A stretch of 64,000 nucleotides of DNA from Oreohelix idahoensis (taxonomy: Eukaryota > Mollusca > Gastropoda > Stylommatophora > Oreohelicidae), in assembly GCA_024509875.1 (NCBI GenBank), contig JAMPIV010012216.1, positions 1 to 64,000 of the forward strand. Direction: 5' to 3'. The notes under the pieces were generated by a model that was given only the letters and a program-made list of their open reading frames with translations, was not told the DNA's origin and did no database searches. Shown here in pieces: positions 23,166 through 34,737 of this stretch (position 1 is its first letter; each line of letters starts with the position of its first letter). Made by a program: the position numbers and the translations under genes.

Positions 23166-25206
23166 TGATGATGAAAGATGATGATGATGAAATGTTCATC
23201 ACAAAAATTACGACACTCAGGATTGTCCACAGGGAATATTAACATACTCATATACAAACCATAATATTAACATCTAACTGTTCCTAATCATAGACATTTA
23301 GTGAACAAATTTAACATGATTTCAACTGCTTTTGGCCAGGAAGAAAATATGAGGTGAAACTGCAAGTATTAGGGTATTCATTTACTGCTTATAAAACTGT
23401 TCATGCTTCGGTAGAACACTTATTTGTTTTTGGCTGATTTCAGAATTCTACTCATCACAAAAAGAAAAGTGGTTTGCCCAGGACTAAAACCAACCTGGCA
23501 GGATTGAGCAAATCAGCAGCATTTAAAACTGTTTATGGCATGATGCTACTGGGTTTGCCTTCCCCCCCTTACCCTCCACACCATTTCTAACTTCAAAAAC
23601 AGAACAAAAACTAACCAAAAAAAAAAAAACAAAAAAAAAAAAAAAAAAATTATAAAAAATGCTGCATTTAGTGGCCCATTTGTTAAACTCCCAAAGAGAG
23701 GAGACTGTTGAGCAAATCATGTGGATAAGAAATCAATCAAAAGACAAAATACTAGTAAATGAAAAAAAAGGATGTTGTCTGTCCTTCAATACGTGGAGGA
23801 ATTAAAACAAACCAAATGCCAAACCTTTCTAACAATATCTCTGGGGATTTTAATGGTTATGAAATATGAAACTGCAAACAATTTCAAATAGCTCTTTTGT
23901 TTAAAAGTCCAGAGGTCAGAGATTTGAATTCCGCATCAGAATATTATGTGTCACACTGCCATACTAGCTTGGAAACCTTGTGAACAGTTAAAGTAGACAC
24001 ATTGTTCACCTCCAAGACCTGTGGAACAAGAAAATTAATCAAATATGTGAACTTCATGATTTAATCAGCATAAACAAGTCAAATTATTACCTACACATAG
24101 TTACAAAATTAATATAAATTACAACATTTTTTAACCAGCATGAACAGTCTAAATGACTACAATAGCAAAATTACTTTGAACACATATCTAATATTTCACA
24201 CACTTAAAAAATAAAATTAATGTTTAAGTATTTCTAAAACACCCAGTTGAGCTGTTTGAAACAATCTTTCGTTAATTACCCTTTGAATATGCTGAGGGAT
24301 AACTGTATTGTTTAACTACTTGTATGCCAATTCCTGCAGTTTCTGAGTCATGATCTCACGCACCTTAGACAGTGTCATTATTCTAAACATTCAGGCAATC
24401 ATGTCGCAAATTGTGTTCTTATTATTCTTTCCTTATCCAAAATCGAATGTCTCCACTATGGATTAATTGGTTTGAGGGCTGATCTGTCATGTTCTCTCTA
24501 TATTAAGTTTTCCATTCATTGTAATTAGCCATCCATTTTTGGACTCCCAAAGTCGATTGGACTGAGAGGTACTATAATTACAAATAATTATGATTTATAT
24601 CTATTACATCCTTGGCCTCATTTAAACTTGTGTTACCAGGTTAATAATGTTACGTTGACTAACATATTTGTCTTAAGTCATTATTCATTTCATTTGTTCT
24701 TACTCTGGTAGTTATGTGTTATTTTTTCTTTGCATAACGCGATACATTTTTATTTGAATGTGTTTAGCTCCCTGGGTTGTTACTAACTTTTAGTATGTAT
24801 TTCAGTCATGGTTGGCGATTGATGAGCTATTGCTTTCCAAAGGTCATTCTATGAGTTGATTTTTCGTTTGCGTTAGTTTTTTCAAGACGTGTTAGATTAA
24901 CACATAACTGGGCTCCCAATGGTATGTTGAATTTTCTCAAGGGGAATGTTCCAGTGGGGTTCCTGTGTCATGGTAAAACGGTAGGTCGCTGTTTACTTAT
25001 TGCAGTCTGCAGTATTTAAGCTGTTTTATTTGCAGGGGATATTTATTTTTGCTCTAATTATTGGACAGTTGACTGTAGAAGAAAGTCTATATATTTCTTC
25101 GAAACAGCTGTCCGTTATACTAAATCTGATACTGCGATACAGCTTGGCCGGTATGTGGGAGGAACAGATGGCGTTCGCGTGACATCCGGCTAGGGCAATG
25201 ATTGAC
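23166..25206. other. AT-rich stretch, no gene recognised
   Basis: About 2 kb without a supportable gene. It has a poly-A-rich run at 23618-23650 and ends near 25203-25221 in GAAGAAGAAGAAG, which may be the tail of an undetected SINE or LINE. Confidence 0.4.
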
Positions 25207-25339
25207 TGGAAGAAGAAGAAGATTTTGGCTCGCTTTAATTTTTATCTGACATGTTCATATGATTGGAATTCTTTCAGGCATGTTTATATGGCGTATCCTG
25301 TTCAACAGTTCTGAAAAATACTTCATCCGTGGATTCTCA

Positions 25340-26530
25340 GCCACGAGGAACCCGTTTCAACTGGAGCCCACCCCCCCCAAGCCACGTTGGTGAAGCACCA
25401 CGCCACAACATTCAAACCACTCATCTCACCCCAACCGAGAAATCACATCTGCACCATGCAGTACAAATATGTCTAACCAAATACGCCTTAAAGATTGGTG
25501 GGTACCACCTACAAGCACGTCAACACAGTTGCTCAGGCAATAGGTGTCCAACCACAAGCTTCCATAGGTGGTATCTCCCCATAGATATACAAATACGGAA
25601 AGAACTATTGACAGGCGATGCTAACAGTTCGTAGGAACTCAATCTAGCCACAACACGAAACAAAAAACACAAAGCAGACTACTCTACTAGACACCTAACA
25701 AACCACCGACACAAAGTACACCTCCCACCCAAGCACACATGCACTCAATTACACACACAAACACCCCCATCTTCTCACCCCAGCAAAAACTCGCAGAACG
25801 AGCGGCACATAACGGTAGATATACTATAAACCAATGCACTGACAACCCAACACCCCACACTACACTCAGAACTTGCATGCAATCTGTGGACATTCCAGAT
25901 CGCTCAAATTCAGATCAATACCCCACCCAACCATTACCACCTCGCGTTTGCCCATGAAAACTCATTTCCAACCCAACAGTGCGCAAGGGACCAACCTCAG
26001 TTCCAAGCCAAAACCAGTGTGCAAAAACATGTGGTAGCCCCAAAAAAAAGAGGAAAGGCAAGGGAGAGAGAGAGGTGGGTTGGGACGGAGAGGAGAGCAG
26101 AGGATCAGAGACACCAGACCAATTCACTGAGATAACTGAGACATTATGCCCGACGCTTCCAGCCAATCATCCCAGGCTCCCACCCTTGCACAGCACAAGT
26201 AGTTTGCAAGGCTCACAATTATACAGCCCACCAACTACCAGCTAAGAAGTGTGAAAAGACCCATACCAGAAGCAGGGGTATCTGGATGCACAAAACGGAC
26301 CAGTTGGACTAACGCCCCCCATGAAAAACCACACACCCACGCCAAAAACAAATGTCCAATGGGCAGCCCATCACCACAACACCAAAAAGCATAATTGTAC
26401 GACCAATACCCTAGCTCAACCCGCCCAGAAGTAAACACGGCCCCAAAAAGCACCACACAGCAAGCACACACAACCCGGGAGAAACAAGCCTGGGAGCAGA
26501 TTTTTTCAGCAGTGCATGTTTGCCATTTTG
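25340..26530. other. Block with strong C-over-G strand bias
   Basis: About 1.2 kb in which the plus strand is rich in C and A and poor in G and T (for example near 25690-25780). All ORFs are short and lack motifs. The bias starts and stops rather abruptly relative to the AT-rich flanks. Its nature is unknown. Confidence 0.5.
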
Positions 26531-27400
26531 CAGACATTCATTACAGACATATAAACCTTTTCTAAAATCTATATCAGATAGGAAAGAGTTAAACCATAAC
26601 GCCCCAGCCCAGATAAAGCACGTATAAGTAGAAACAATAGATATCCAGCATTGCCCATATGCTTCACGCGAACCATGCATTTACGCGAGACATCATTACA
26701 TCATCCAGCTAAGCCTGTAACCAAACATGGATTTCCCCAAAGCAACCATGGTGGACACCTTTCAGCAGGTCAGGGTCCTTCAATGCTCTCTATCCTCAAA
26801 GCAATGCGTACATCCAATGCCGTACAAGTGTGGAAAAAAACAAACCGTGTCCTGGCCCATTCTTTGTGTTATCAGCCCAGGATTTTTTTCTCTGCCTTTC
26901 CCCCTCTTTCCCGTTTAAACTTCGACATTTGTTCCTCTGAAGGTCGTTTGCGAAAGGGAGTCATGACGAGTAACATGCCAATCCAGGCAATCTTTGACGT
27001 TTCACTATTTTGAAAAAACAAAAGTGGTTTCTTGGTATTGGGACTGCATAGGTTGTGTTTATTTCTCTCTAACATTATGGACCATTTGTTTTGTTGCTCT
27101 TTATAGCAAATGCGCAAAATTTCTTTCTATAACATTTATGTCGTAGCTGCTTGAATCCTTCGCTCCGTAATCTGCAGTAAAAATAACCATCTGATTATAA
27201 TACGAGTGAGATTTTATAAGGGTGTGTTTTCCTGTCATACTTAGAATTGTATAATAAACTGCTATCCAATTCTGAACAACTCTAATTAGTTTCTCATTTC
27301 ATTTTTTCCCATTTTTTCTCTTTATGGGAGAGCATGTACCCACACCACAGCTGGCTACCTTGTTTAGCAAGCTGGCATCAAAAACATTCATGGTTTATGT
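26531..27400. other. No gene recognised
   Basis: Short overlapping ORFs on both strands (26411-27117) without motifs. The C bias of the previous block fades here. Confidence 0.3.
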
Positions 27401-27410
27401 TTTTTTTTTT

Positions 27411-27495
27411 TTTACAGTAATGCTTGTATTGTTTTTTAATTCAGTAAACTTGCAAATTATTTACAGAAGATTTTTTGTCCATCAGAAAAACACAC
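27411..27495 (+). repeat. Dispersed repeat pair, member 2
   Basis: Near-identical to 21795-21885, preceded by a T tract. Confidence 0.75.
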
Positions 27496-27589
27496 CTTTT
27501 AAAGTAAATTAAGACTTGTGAAAAAGGTAACGTGATGATGCAATGTAAATTACTGATGGAAAAAAATTAAAAAACATGTAAGAGTATTA

Positions 27590-27990
27590 CACATTCACCG
27601 CTATACATCGGCTTTGTGGACCTATGAAGGGGCATTTGACAGTGTAGATGGAGCGTGACTTTGGGAAATTGATGAGTGGAGGCATTGTGGGAGTTCCCAC
27701 AAGTCATAAATTTAATAAAGAAGACCTATGGAAGGCATGACATGCAGAGTTCTTCATGAAGGACAACTTACCAGAACCTTTTAGGGATTAGAACTGGAGT
27801 GCTACAGGGATGCCTCTTGTCTCCCATTTCTTTTCTTACTAGCAATAGAATGGGTTATGAAAAAACATCGACTCACACAACAGAAATGGAATCTGACTAA
27901 ACAGCTTGATGATCTTGATTTTGCAGATGAGTTTTTCTGTCCCATACTCGTAATCAGATACAAGACAAAATGAAAATAACTCGACGAGTA
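27590..27990 (+). pseudogene. RTE-A LINE, RT palm fragment
   Basis: Matches 7850-8240 of the longest copy: TATACATCGGCTTTGTGGAC, GGCATTTGACAGTGTAGA, GACATGCAGAGTTCTTCA, CTACAGGGATGCCTCTTGTC and the TTTTGCAGATGA motif region. Several inserted bases break it. A C tract follows at 28007-28021. Confidence 0.8.
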
Positions 27991-28021
27991 CGCCCTCTCT
28001 CACACCCCCCCCCCCCCCCCT

Positions 28022-28744
28022 CCCCTTAGTAGCCACTGGGGTTATGAAAGATTTGCAGGTCTGTCACCAGCACAAAGTCCACAATTTTATCCAGCACAAG
28101 CAGTAGCCCCTATGTTTCTGCCTCAGCTATGCACCCTCTGGCCAGGTGACATTGAAGGTCCTTATGTGCTAGGCACTCTTGAAGGAGTGTTCAGGTGTCT
28201 GGATTCCAGTCCCACATGGACATCTGTTTGTGTGAGATACCCTGAATGGCCTATAAATCTGCACTGGTCCATTCTCATGGTGATCTTAGACACATATAAC
28301 ATGCATAAGAACACACTGACCCTTTCAGGTAAACATTAGATACGGCACCAAATGTTCAAGCCAATTTGCTCTAAATCTGGGACATATCCAGCATGTTGTC
28401 TACAAATGCGTATATGTTTTCTACTAAATTTTTCCCATTTAAATATTTATTTACCATTACAAAGGTCTCTTTGAAAAATCTTTCTTGTAAAACAATATTT
28501 TCTATTCATTTCTCAAACTGTCCGCATGCTATTGATTTTGTGAGATTGTATCAAACTCTATACATTATCCTTAATCTAATTTTACTTGTTGCATCTTATC
28601 TTAGACTACTTATTAAGATAAAAATTAATATGGCATTTACACTTTAAGCCTAATGTATAAAAGTAATGTATCTTAGCCTAATATTCTGTTTTCTGCTGCA
28701 ACTGGCCTAATTATATACAACTTATCTAGATCTTAGCGCAGACA
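28022..28744. other. No gene recognised
   Basis: The plus ORF 28112-28339 can be extended upstream in frame and reads smoothly, but has no motif I know. The rest is AT-rich. Confidence 0.3.
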
Positions 28745-28749
28745 TATCT

Positions 28750-28830
28750 GTTTGTTTGTTTAACTAGAGCCGCTGAGCTGACTGCTCTTTTGCAGCCAAT
28801 GCCATGTTGAAGAATTAGTGAGCTCTGTAA
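28750..28830 (+). repeat. Dispersed repeat, copy also at 56935
   Basis: TTGTTTAACTAGAGCCGCTG and CATGTTGAAGA, in the same order as at 56939-56997. Family unknown. Confidence 0.6.
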
Positions 28831-28999
28831 CATCATAGTTTAATTATTGCATGTGATATATTGTAGCGTAAATGTGGTACATGTATTTGCTTATGTTGAT
28901 GTGGTAGCTTACGGCAACTGTTTTAAACTGGTAACTGTTGTTACTTGCTACTTTACCACACATAATATAATAAACGTGCTATGTTGTAGTTACAACATG

Positions 29000-29232
29000 G
29001 GGTCCCTGTGGAAGTAAAAGAAATAATATAACTACTACTTCCCCAGAAGTTCACAAGGGCCACTAACCATGTGGCTGTGCATGTTAGTCATTTGACCTCA
29101 TCATGTACAGGAAAAACTGCTATAGAAAAAACACTGCTACAGGAGCATAGGGGCTTTAATGCAAGCTTCCTGATAAGAGGTCAGCTGTAGTGGAGCTCCC
29201 TGCCCCATAAGGGAACAAACAGGAAAATGAGA
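29000..29232 (+). repeat. R1 dispersed repeat, copy 5, fullest
   Basis: GGTCCCTGTGGAAGTAAAAG through CATCATGTACAGGAAAAAC, CACTGCTACAGGAGC, GCAAGCTTCCTGATAAGAGG and CAGCTGTAGTGGAGCTCCC to AAACAGGAAAATGA. It ends right where an RTE-A tail begins. Confidence 0.6.
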
Positions 29233-29235
29233 TAA

Positions 29236-29465
29236 CAAACCTGCTGATAGCATTACAAGGTACATCTTATTCTGGGAATTCCCAGGGTAAAGGATATAGA
29301 GGGATACCCTTAAAAAACACATGGAGAAAGGGAACTGGAGAGAATACTTTAATGTTAAAGAAAGCAAGAATGAACCATGAATGCATGCACAGAACAAGAG
29401 AGCTTGGCATGACTTGATTTAAACTCCTATGCTCCATAGCAAGCTAAAGAGTAATGATGAAGATG
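29236..29465 (+). pseudogene. RTE-A LINE 3' end fragment
   Basis: CTGCTGATAGCATTACAAGG, GAATTCCCAGGGTAAAGG, CACATGGAGAAAGGGAACTG and GAGCTTGGCATGAC follow the RTE-A 3' order, ending in AAGAGTAATGATGAAGATG. Confidence 0.75.
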
Positions 29466-29514
29466 GATTATGCCTGAGTCAGTGCTAGAATGCTGCATGC
29501 TGTCATAATTTTAC

Positions 29515-29589
29515 CTCATTTCTAGTGAAACTCAGCAGTTGTCCCTCCGCTACCTCCTCGTTTCTTCTTCTGCTGCTCATGGAATGATG
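29515..29589 (-). CDS. Candidate last EF-hand exon of a calpain-like gene
   Basis: On the minus strand a TTTTCCTCTTCAG acceptor precedes an exon that, joined in phase 1 to the exon at 39957-40073, reads TSFHEQQKKKRGGSGGTTAEF and then H and a TAG stop (29524-29522). A possible donor GAG/GTAAAA follows at 29515. In calpains the fifth EF-hand of the penta-EF domain sits here and serves in dimer contacts. The Gly-rich stretch followed by AEF fits an invertebrate calpain end, but the family normally goes on for a further turn and a short final exon. Reading one base out of phase after AEF gives a family-like continuation to the donor. So either the protein ends at the TAG, or there is a one-base deletion (real or from assembly) in the T run. 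No further exon was found. Confidence 0.45.
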
Positions 29590-29819
29590 CTGAAGAGGAA
29601 AATAGCAATACCAGTTTACCAACATTGCCATTGTTAACATCTGAGTAAACATTCAGCCACCTACCTAAACTCCCCAGACTGTCAGTAACTGTTCTGTGAA
29701 AATTGCTAACACAACATCAAGAACAAAGTTTAGAGTGACCTCACCAAATATTAAAATCAACTTCATTTTTTTTGCTTTTTAAGATTAGATATTCTACCGA
29801 ATATTTTATGTGTTCAGTC

Positions 29820-29955
29820 TAACAGCCCATCAACCCAACAAGCCATCAACCCAAAAGCCAACAACCCAAAAACCCAACAATGCAACAGTCCAACAATGCA
29901 ACAGTCCAACAAGCCAACAGCCTAACAGTCCAACAACCCAACAACCCAACTTACA
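29820..29955 (+). repeat. CCAACA-type low-complexity repeat
   Basis: About 135 bases of irregular CCAACA, CCATCA and AGTCCAACA words, in the intron between the last two calpain exons found. Confidence 0.85.
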
Positions 29956-30895
29956 TCTGTAATTCATTCATCCTTACAATACAACTCCCTGCAGAGCATA
30001 GGATATAGGTCAGTTAGGGGGTTGTTGCTATTGTCAGAATTAATGACGTTGTAGACTTCTATCTTTGGCATGAGTCAGGATTGATACTGACATAGTGAAC
30101 GATACATAGCCCCCTGCGTGGATTCATGTTCATCTTGCATTAAAGTTATATTATGAAGAAAGCACAGTCGAAAATGACTGATATATATTTAATGATCACA
30201 TTCACAAACAGTTCATATAGAACATAATAATGTGATTCATTCATTATTAAAATTTGCTCCTATTCTGGCTAAACAAAAAACTTAGGTTTTATTCTCGACC
30301 TAGTTCATGGAACTCATAATGACTATACATCTTTACACAGTTATTCCTTCATGGAAAACTCTACATCAGATTTACTAATCTGCGTCTATATATCTCTCAT
30401 CGATATGACTTGATTCACATTTGAATTTTATATTTATATTTTTCCTTTGGCTTTCCAAGCCAGAATCATCTACCATAATAATATTTTCACATTTATTCCA
30501 TCTTGGACGACCAAGTCCTTAAAAATGCTTTTATCACTAAAGCGTTCAATTGGCAGGCATCTGTAATCTCGTATATTACACTGCGGTGAATATAAATTTA
30601 CTTTAGTTAAACACTTTAACTATGGCCTTTCCAAAGCCTTTTTAAATCTCATCTACAACTACACTATATTGGTGTGGGTATACCATATATCTATAAACAC
30701 TGCCATCAAGCCCAAAGGCTACACAACGAATCCTCTTGTAACTATGTGTTGGAGCGTCATATAGTCTGCACTATACGTTTCATTCTACCAGTGAGGGGTG
30801 CTTCATGGTGCAACAATCATCCTGACTAAAATAAACCTGCCCTGACAATTCCACACCATGGAGTGACCCTCAACAAGGTCTTCATTCAGTTACTG
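29956..30895. other. Intron sequence, no feature recognised
   Basis: AT-rich, no supportable ORF or repeat. Confidence 0.4.
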
Positions 30896-30899
30896 CTAA

Positions 30900-31085
30900 G
30901 GTCTCATGTCCTGTACCATCCATTCAAATTCCTTCAATGTCTTCTCTATCCTTTTTATGTCTTTCTCCAGTTCTTTTCTCCGTGTATTTTTGTGTCTCCT
31001 TCTATTTCTCTTATGCTGGGGATTCGAGAATAAGGATTACCTTGAAATACTTTCAGCTGGTGTTCTCAATGTGTGTAATATCCAG
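30900..31085 (-). pseudogene. RTE-A LINE 3' end fragment, antisense
   Basis: Read on the minus strand it gives the RTE-A order: CACATTGAGAACACCAGCTG, GAATCCCCAGCATAAGAG, AAAAGAACTGGAGAAAGACA. It supplies the first 60 or so codons of the plus-strand ORF 30906-31562, which is therefore a chance fusion. Confidence 0.75.
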
Positions 31086-31783
31086 CACCAGTATAGTGAC
31101 AAACTCTCTCTGGACACAGAAATTGACAGCCGCATTGGCAAAGCTGCAGCTACCTTTGCCCGCCTCACATTGCACGTTTGGGGAAACTCCAAACTCACAA
31201 TGAAGACCAAATCTGCGGTATATAATGCCTGCATCACCAGCACACTTCTGTATGGCAGCGAGACGTGGACAACCTATGCTAAGCAAGAAAGAAGGGTCAA
31301 TACCTTCCACCTATGGTGTCTACACCACATCCTCAGCATTTCGTGGAAAGAAAAAGTGACAAATGTCGAGGTGTTGTCACGTGCTAGCCTTCAAAGCATG
31401 TATACACTGCTTAGACAGTGCAGACTACGCTGGTTTGGCCATGTCCGCCGCATGGAAGATGGTCGCATCCCAAAAGATATCTTCTACGGACAACTGGCAG
31501 GTGGCAAAAGAACAGTTGGGCGACCACAGCTGAGATTCAAAGATATGGTAAGAGAGACATGAGGGCACTGGACATAAATCCAGAAACTTGGGAGTATGAA
31601 GCTGCGATCACAGTAAGTGGTGATGCTATCTGCTGCACCACCTCAGATTGGGGGAAAAGGAGCTCCCCCAACAAGCAGAGGAGAGGAAAAAACTTCGAAA
31701 GGAACACCAGGAAAAAAAGCTGCTTGAGGGTTGTCACCTCAGAGGCGCATTCCCATTGTCACTTATGACTGAAAGGGCTATTA
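31086..31783 (+). pseudogene. LINE-C reverse transcriptase C-terminus and 3' end
   Basis: A third non-LTR family (LINE-C). The reading frame shows the region after the RT palm: LTMKTKSAVYNACITSTLLY then GSETW, VNTFHLWCLHHILSISW, LRWFGHVRRMEDGRIPK and GGKRTVGRPQLRFKD, ending by frameshift near 31562. A further stretch to about 31780 ends in GTCACTTATGACTGAAAGGG, the same end as at 50725-50760. The 3' end was the landing site of the Tigger transposon at 31784. Other LINE-C pieces lie at 40140-41370 and 46580-50760. Confidence 0.8.
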
Positions 31784-34038
31784 CAGTAGAACTCCATTTA
31801 TCCGAACCCCAATTATCCGAACATCCAATTATCCGAACACTTTTTCCAGAAAAAAAAAAAAAATCAGTCTCCACCAGTCACGTTAGACTACAGTTCTGAA
31901 TCTTTTGATGCGGCAAGCTTCAAATGTGTGCGAACAATTTGTAGACAATGAGATGGGCTAATGGACGGTCGCTTACGTACATGAAGTCAGTTAGATCATA
32001 AAGTCCGTTAATATCTGGTTTACCAATCCAGTGTACGTGTGAGTTCTAGGCAGAACACTGGCTAAACAGACAGTTCAACTTAAAATAATTGTGTCTGCTA
32101 CTACAGCAGAATAATTTTGGTGTACACGTATTTCTCTGTGCGACCTGGCATCTTCCAGTAGGCCTAAAGCATATAAAAGGAACCGCAATGTTTTGTCAAT
32201 TGAAACGAAAACAGAAATTATCAAGAGACTAGGACAAGGTGAAACTGTGTCTTCATTTGCGAGGATTTTCAATGTTGAGAAAGCTACCGTCTCTGACATC
32301 AAAAGTAACAAGGATAAAATTATGAGTTTTGCATCGAAATTGGATAGTGAAAATGGGTCGAAGAAACATAAAACCATGAGAAATGCGAAAGATTTGAAAT
32401 TGGAAGAGGCTTTGTATATATGGTTTGTGCAAAGAAGAAGCAAAGGGGAAACTATCTCTGGTTCTCTGTTGTGTGAAAAGGCACTTCAGTTCAACAGTCA
32501 ACTTGACGGTCCTCCTGACTTTAAGGCTAGCCAGGGATGGTTAAGAAACTTTAAATCTCGTCATGGCATACGAGAATTGGAGATTCAAGGGGAATCTTCA
32601 TCTAGCGATGCAACTGCCGCTGAAAATTTTAAAGAAACATTCTTGGCTTTTTTGGAAGAAGAAGGTTATTTACTCGATGATGTGTATAATGCCGATGAGA
32701 CTGGCTTATACTGGAAATCATTGCCTCAAAAATCACTTGCATCTCAGCGCGAAGCAGCTGCCCCTGGGTTTAAAAAGTGCAAAGAGAGAGTAACAATTTT
32801 GGTAGCCGCGAATGCCAGTGGAAGTCATCGTTTACCGGTGCTAATGATCGGCAAAGCCAAAAAAAACACGTTGTTTAAAGAATGGGACATGTCTCCCATT
32901 GTGCTACAAAGCACAGAAGAGTGCTTGGATGAATAGTGAAATATTTCTTGATTGGTATACAAATCAGTTCATCCCAAATGTGAAGAGGTTGAAAGAACAA
33001 GAAAAGAAAACTGGAAAAGTAATTCTTCTACTGGACAATGCACCATCTCATCCAGAGACGGATACATTGAATGCAGTTGATGCAAATTTTAAAGTAATTT
33101 TTCTGCTTCCCAATGTAACAGCACTGATTCAACCAATGGATCAGGGTGTTATAGCAAAGCTTAAAAAGATGTACAAGAAGGAAGTCCTGCGTCGTTTATT
33201 GTTGGCTGAAGATGAAGAAAGTGTGGTGGCGTTTTCAAAAAAAGCTTAATCTCAAAGACTGCTGTGGACACAAATGATGATTGTATAAATGAAGTTGTGG
33301 AACTGTTTCAAGCAATGCCCGGATTTTCGGACTGTGACAAAGATGATGCACACATGTGGCTAGAAGATGATAATGATTCTGGTTTTCAGTTTTTGAATGA
33401 CGAAGAAATTTTGTCTTTTGTGCAAGAAGAAAACCAAATACATGTAGTGACCGATGATGAAGACTCCTCAGAAGTACATGATGTACTTGTAGATTATGAA
33501 GAAAACCCAAAACGTCGACCAAGTCCTGAAGAGGCCTTTATAGCACTAGAAACAGCGATGGCTTGGTACGAGCAAGAAGATGACAGCTGTCCTACACAGC
33601 TTCTGCTGTTGAAGAGAATGCGGGACTTAGCAGCCAAAAGCAGACTATCCAGTTTGGCGCAAAAGAGGATTCCTCATTATTTTAAATAGTGGGCTACATC
33701 TGTGCAAGTACATGTATACGTAAGTTGCGCCTGGTTTTGAATTGTTTGTAATGTTATTTTGAAAACATTTCTCTTTCTTAACAAAAATAATTAATACAAG
33801 TAGTACATGCACTGCAGTGTAATGAAAGATTTTGGTGATACAGTGATCTAATACAGTGTGGGTATTATTATTACAGTACAAGTAAATATGTTTTATAGTG
33901 TATTTTCCTTGTGATTGTTAATTATTTTTAGAAATATGTGTACATGTACTCGATACATCATGTAATCCAATTATCCGAACATTTGATTATCCGAACGATG
34001 CTCGGTCCCATGGGGTTCGGATAAATGGAGTTCTACTG
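31784..34038 (+). mobile_element. Tigger-type (pogo) DNA transposon
   Basis: A 2255-bp element with terminal inverted repeats: CAGTAGAACTCCATTTATCC at the left and its reverse complement at the right, followed by repeated ATTATCCGAACAT words in both ends. Flanked by TA on each side (31782-31783 and 34039-34040), the target duplication of the Tc1/mariner superfamily. The end sequence is the Tigger type. It landed in the 3' tail of a LINE-C copy, inside a calpain intron. Confidence 0.95.
32139..33689 (+). pseudogene. Tigger transposase, start lost and two frameshifts
   Basis: A cut-and-paste transposase related to pogo, jerky and CENP-B. In order: an N-terminal CENP-B-type helix-turn-helix (IKRLGQGETVSSFARIFNV, about 32218-32275); a second DNA-binding domain (KASQGWLRNFKSRHGIRELE, near 32523-32582); then the DDE catalytic core with VYNADETGLYW (first Asp, near 32683), LLLDNAPSHP (second, near 33025) and LIQPMDQGVI (third, near 33125). 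The C-terminus is acidic and ends in IPHYFK. The coding frame is open from upstream of 32193, but the likely start near 32145 reads CTG where ATG is expected. Frameshifts fall near 32915-32925 and near 33235-33250. All three catalytic aspartates survive, so decay is mild. Confidence 0.85.
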
Positions 34039-34040
34039 TA

Positions 34041-34685
34041 TTATAGTAAATTCTCTGTTTTTGGCATGTTTAGTTCATGCAAATTTGAACTTGCAGTATT
34101 TAGCAATTTAATATCCATTAGCATGGCAACTTCAGTTATGTGCTTGGGGAATTTTTTTGTGTTATTTAAAAAAAATTGAAAACCATGAAATAAATCCAAA
34201 CTGACACCATGTCTACTAGGTAGGTAGTGTTAAACACCCATTGTCTGGGGTAGTACCCTCAAGACTATTTGGTCTGCCCGAATGTCCTTCACATCAATTT
34301 CTTTGTCCAAACACTGTATGTTCTATTACGGGGGCTGTTCACAAATTACGTAACGCAATTTTTGACATTTTCAGCCATCCCCTCCCCCTGTAACATGTGA
34401 AACACAAAAACCTTACCCCCCCCCCCCCCCTAAAATTAGGTAACACCTGGTCTGATCCCTTTTCGATGGTGGTAAAGCTTTACAACAGCTTATCTGCACT
34501 TGTGTAGTAATCAGGTCTAGCTATCTATCTCACCTTGTTTACAAATACTATGTTGACTTGATTAAAACTCCACATAAACAGATTTACAAATGACCAGTTC
34601 TTGACAGCTAAATTGTTATAGTATATCTGCATTTTAATCAAATGCACACATAAAATACAAGACTGACAAAAATACTGACGTAATC
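34041..34685. other. Intron sequence with C tract
   Basis: No gene. A C run lies at 34417-34431. Around 34335-34400 and 38225-38340 there are similar phrases in opposite orientation (AAATTACGTAACGC and GTTACATAATTTG with GTGAACG or GTTCAC), so an older repeat may have flanked the RTE-B insertion. Confidence 0.35.
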
Positions 34686-34737
34686 ACCATAGATATCTTC
34701 TTCTTCTTTAATCCATAACCGCCAACCGTCAAAGCAG

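Noticed and set aside
25263..26245. Series of plus ORFs rich in Pro, Thr and His
   Set aside because: The composition follows the C/A-biased DNA; the frames overlap with minus ORFs and have no domains.
28112..28339. Plus ORF of 75 codons, extendable upstream
   Set aside because: Reads smoothly but has no motif, no splice signals I trust and no neighbouring exons.
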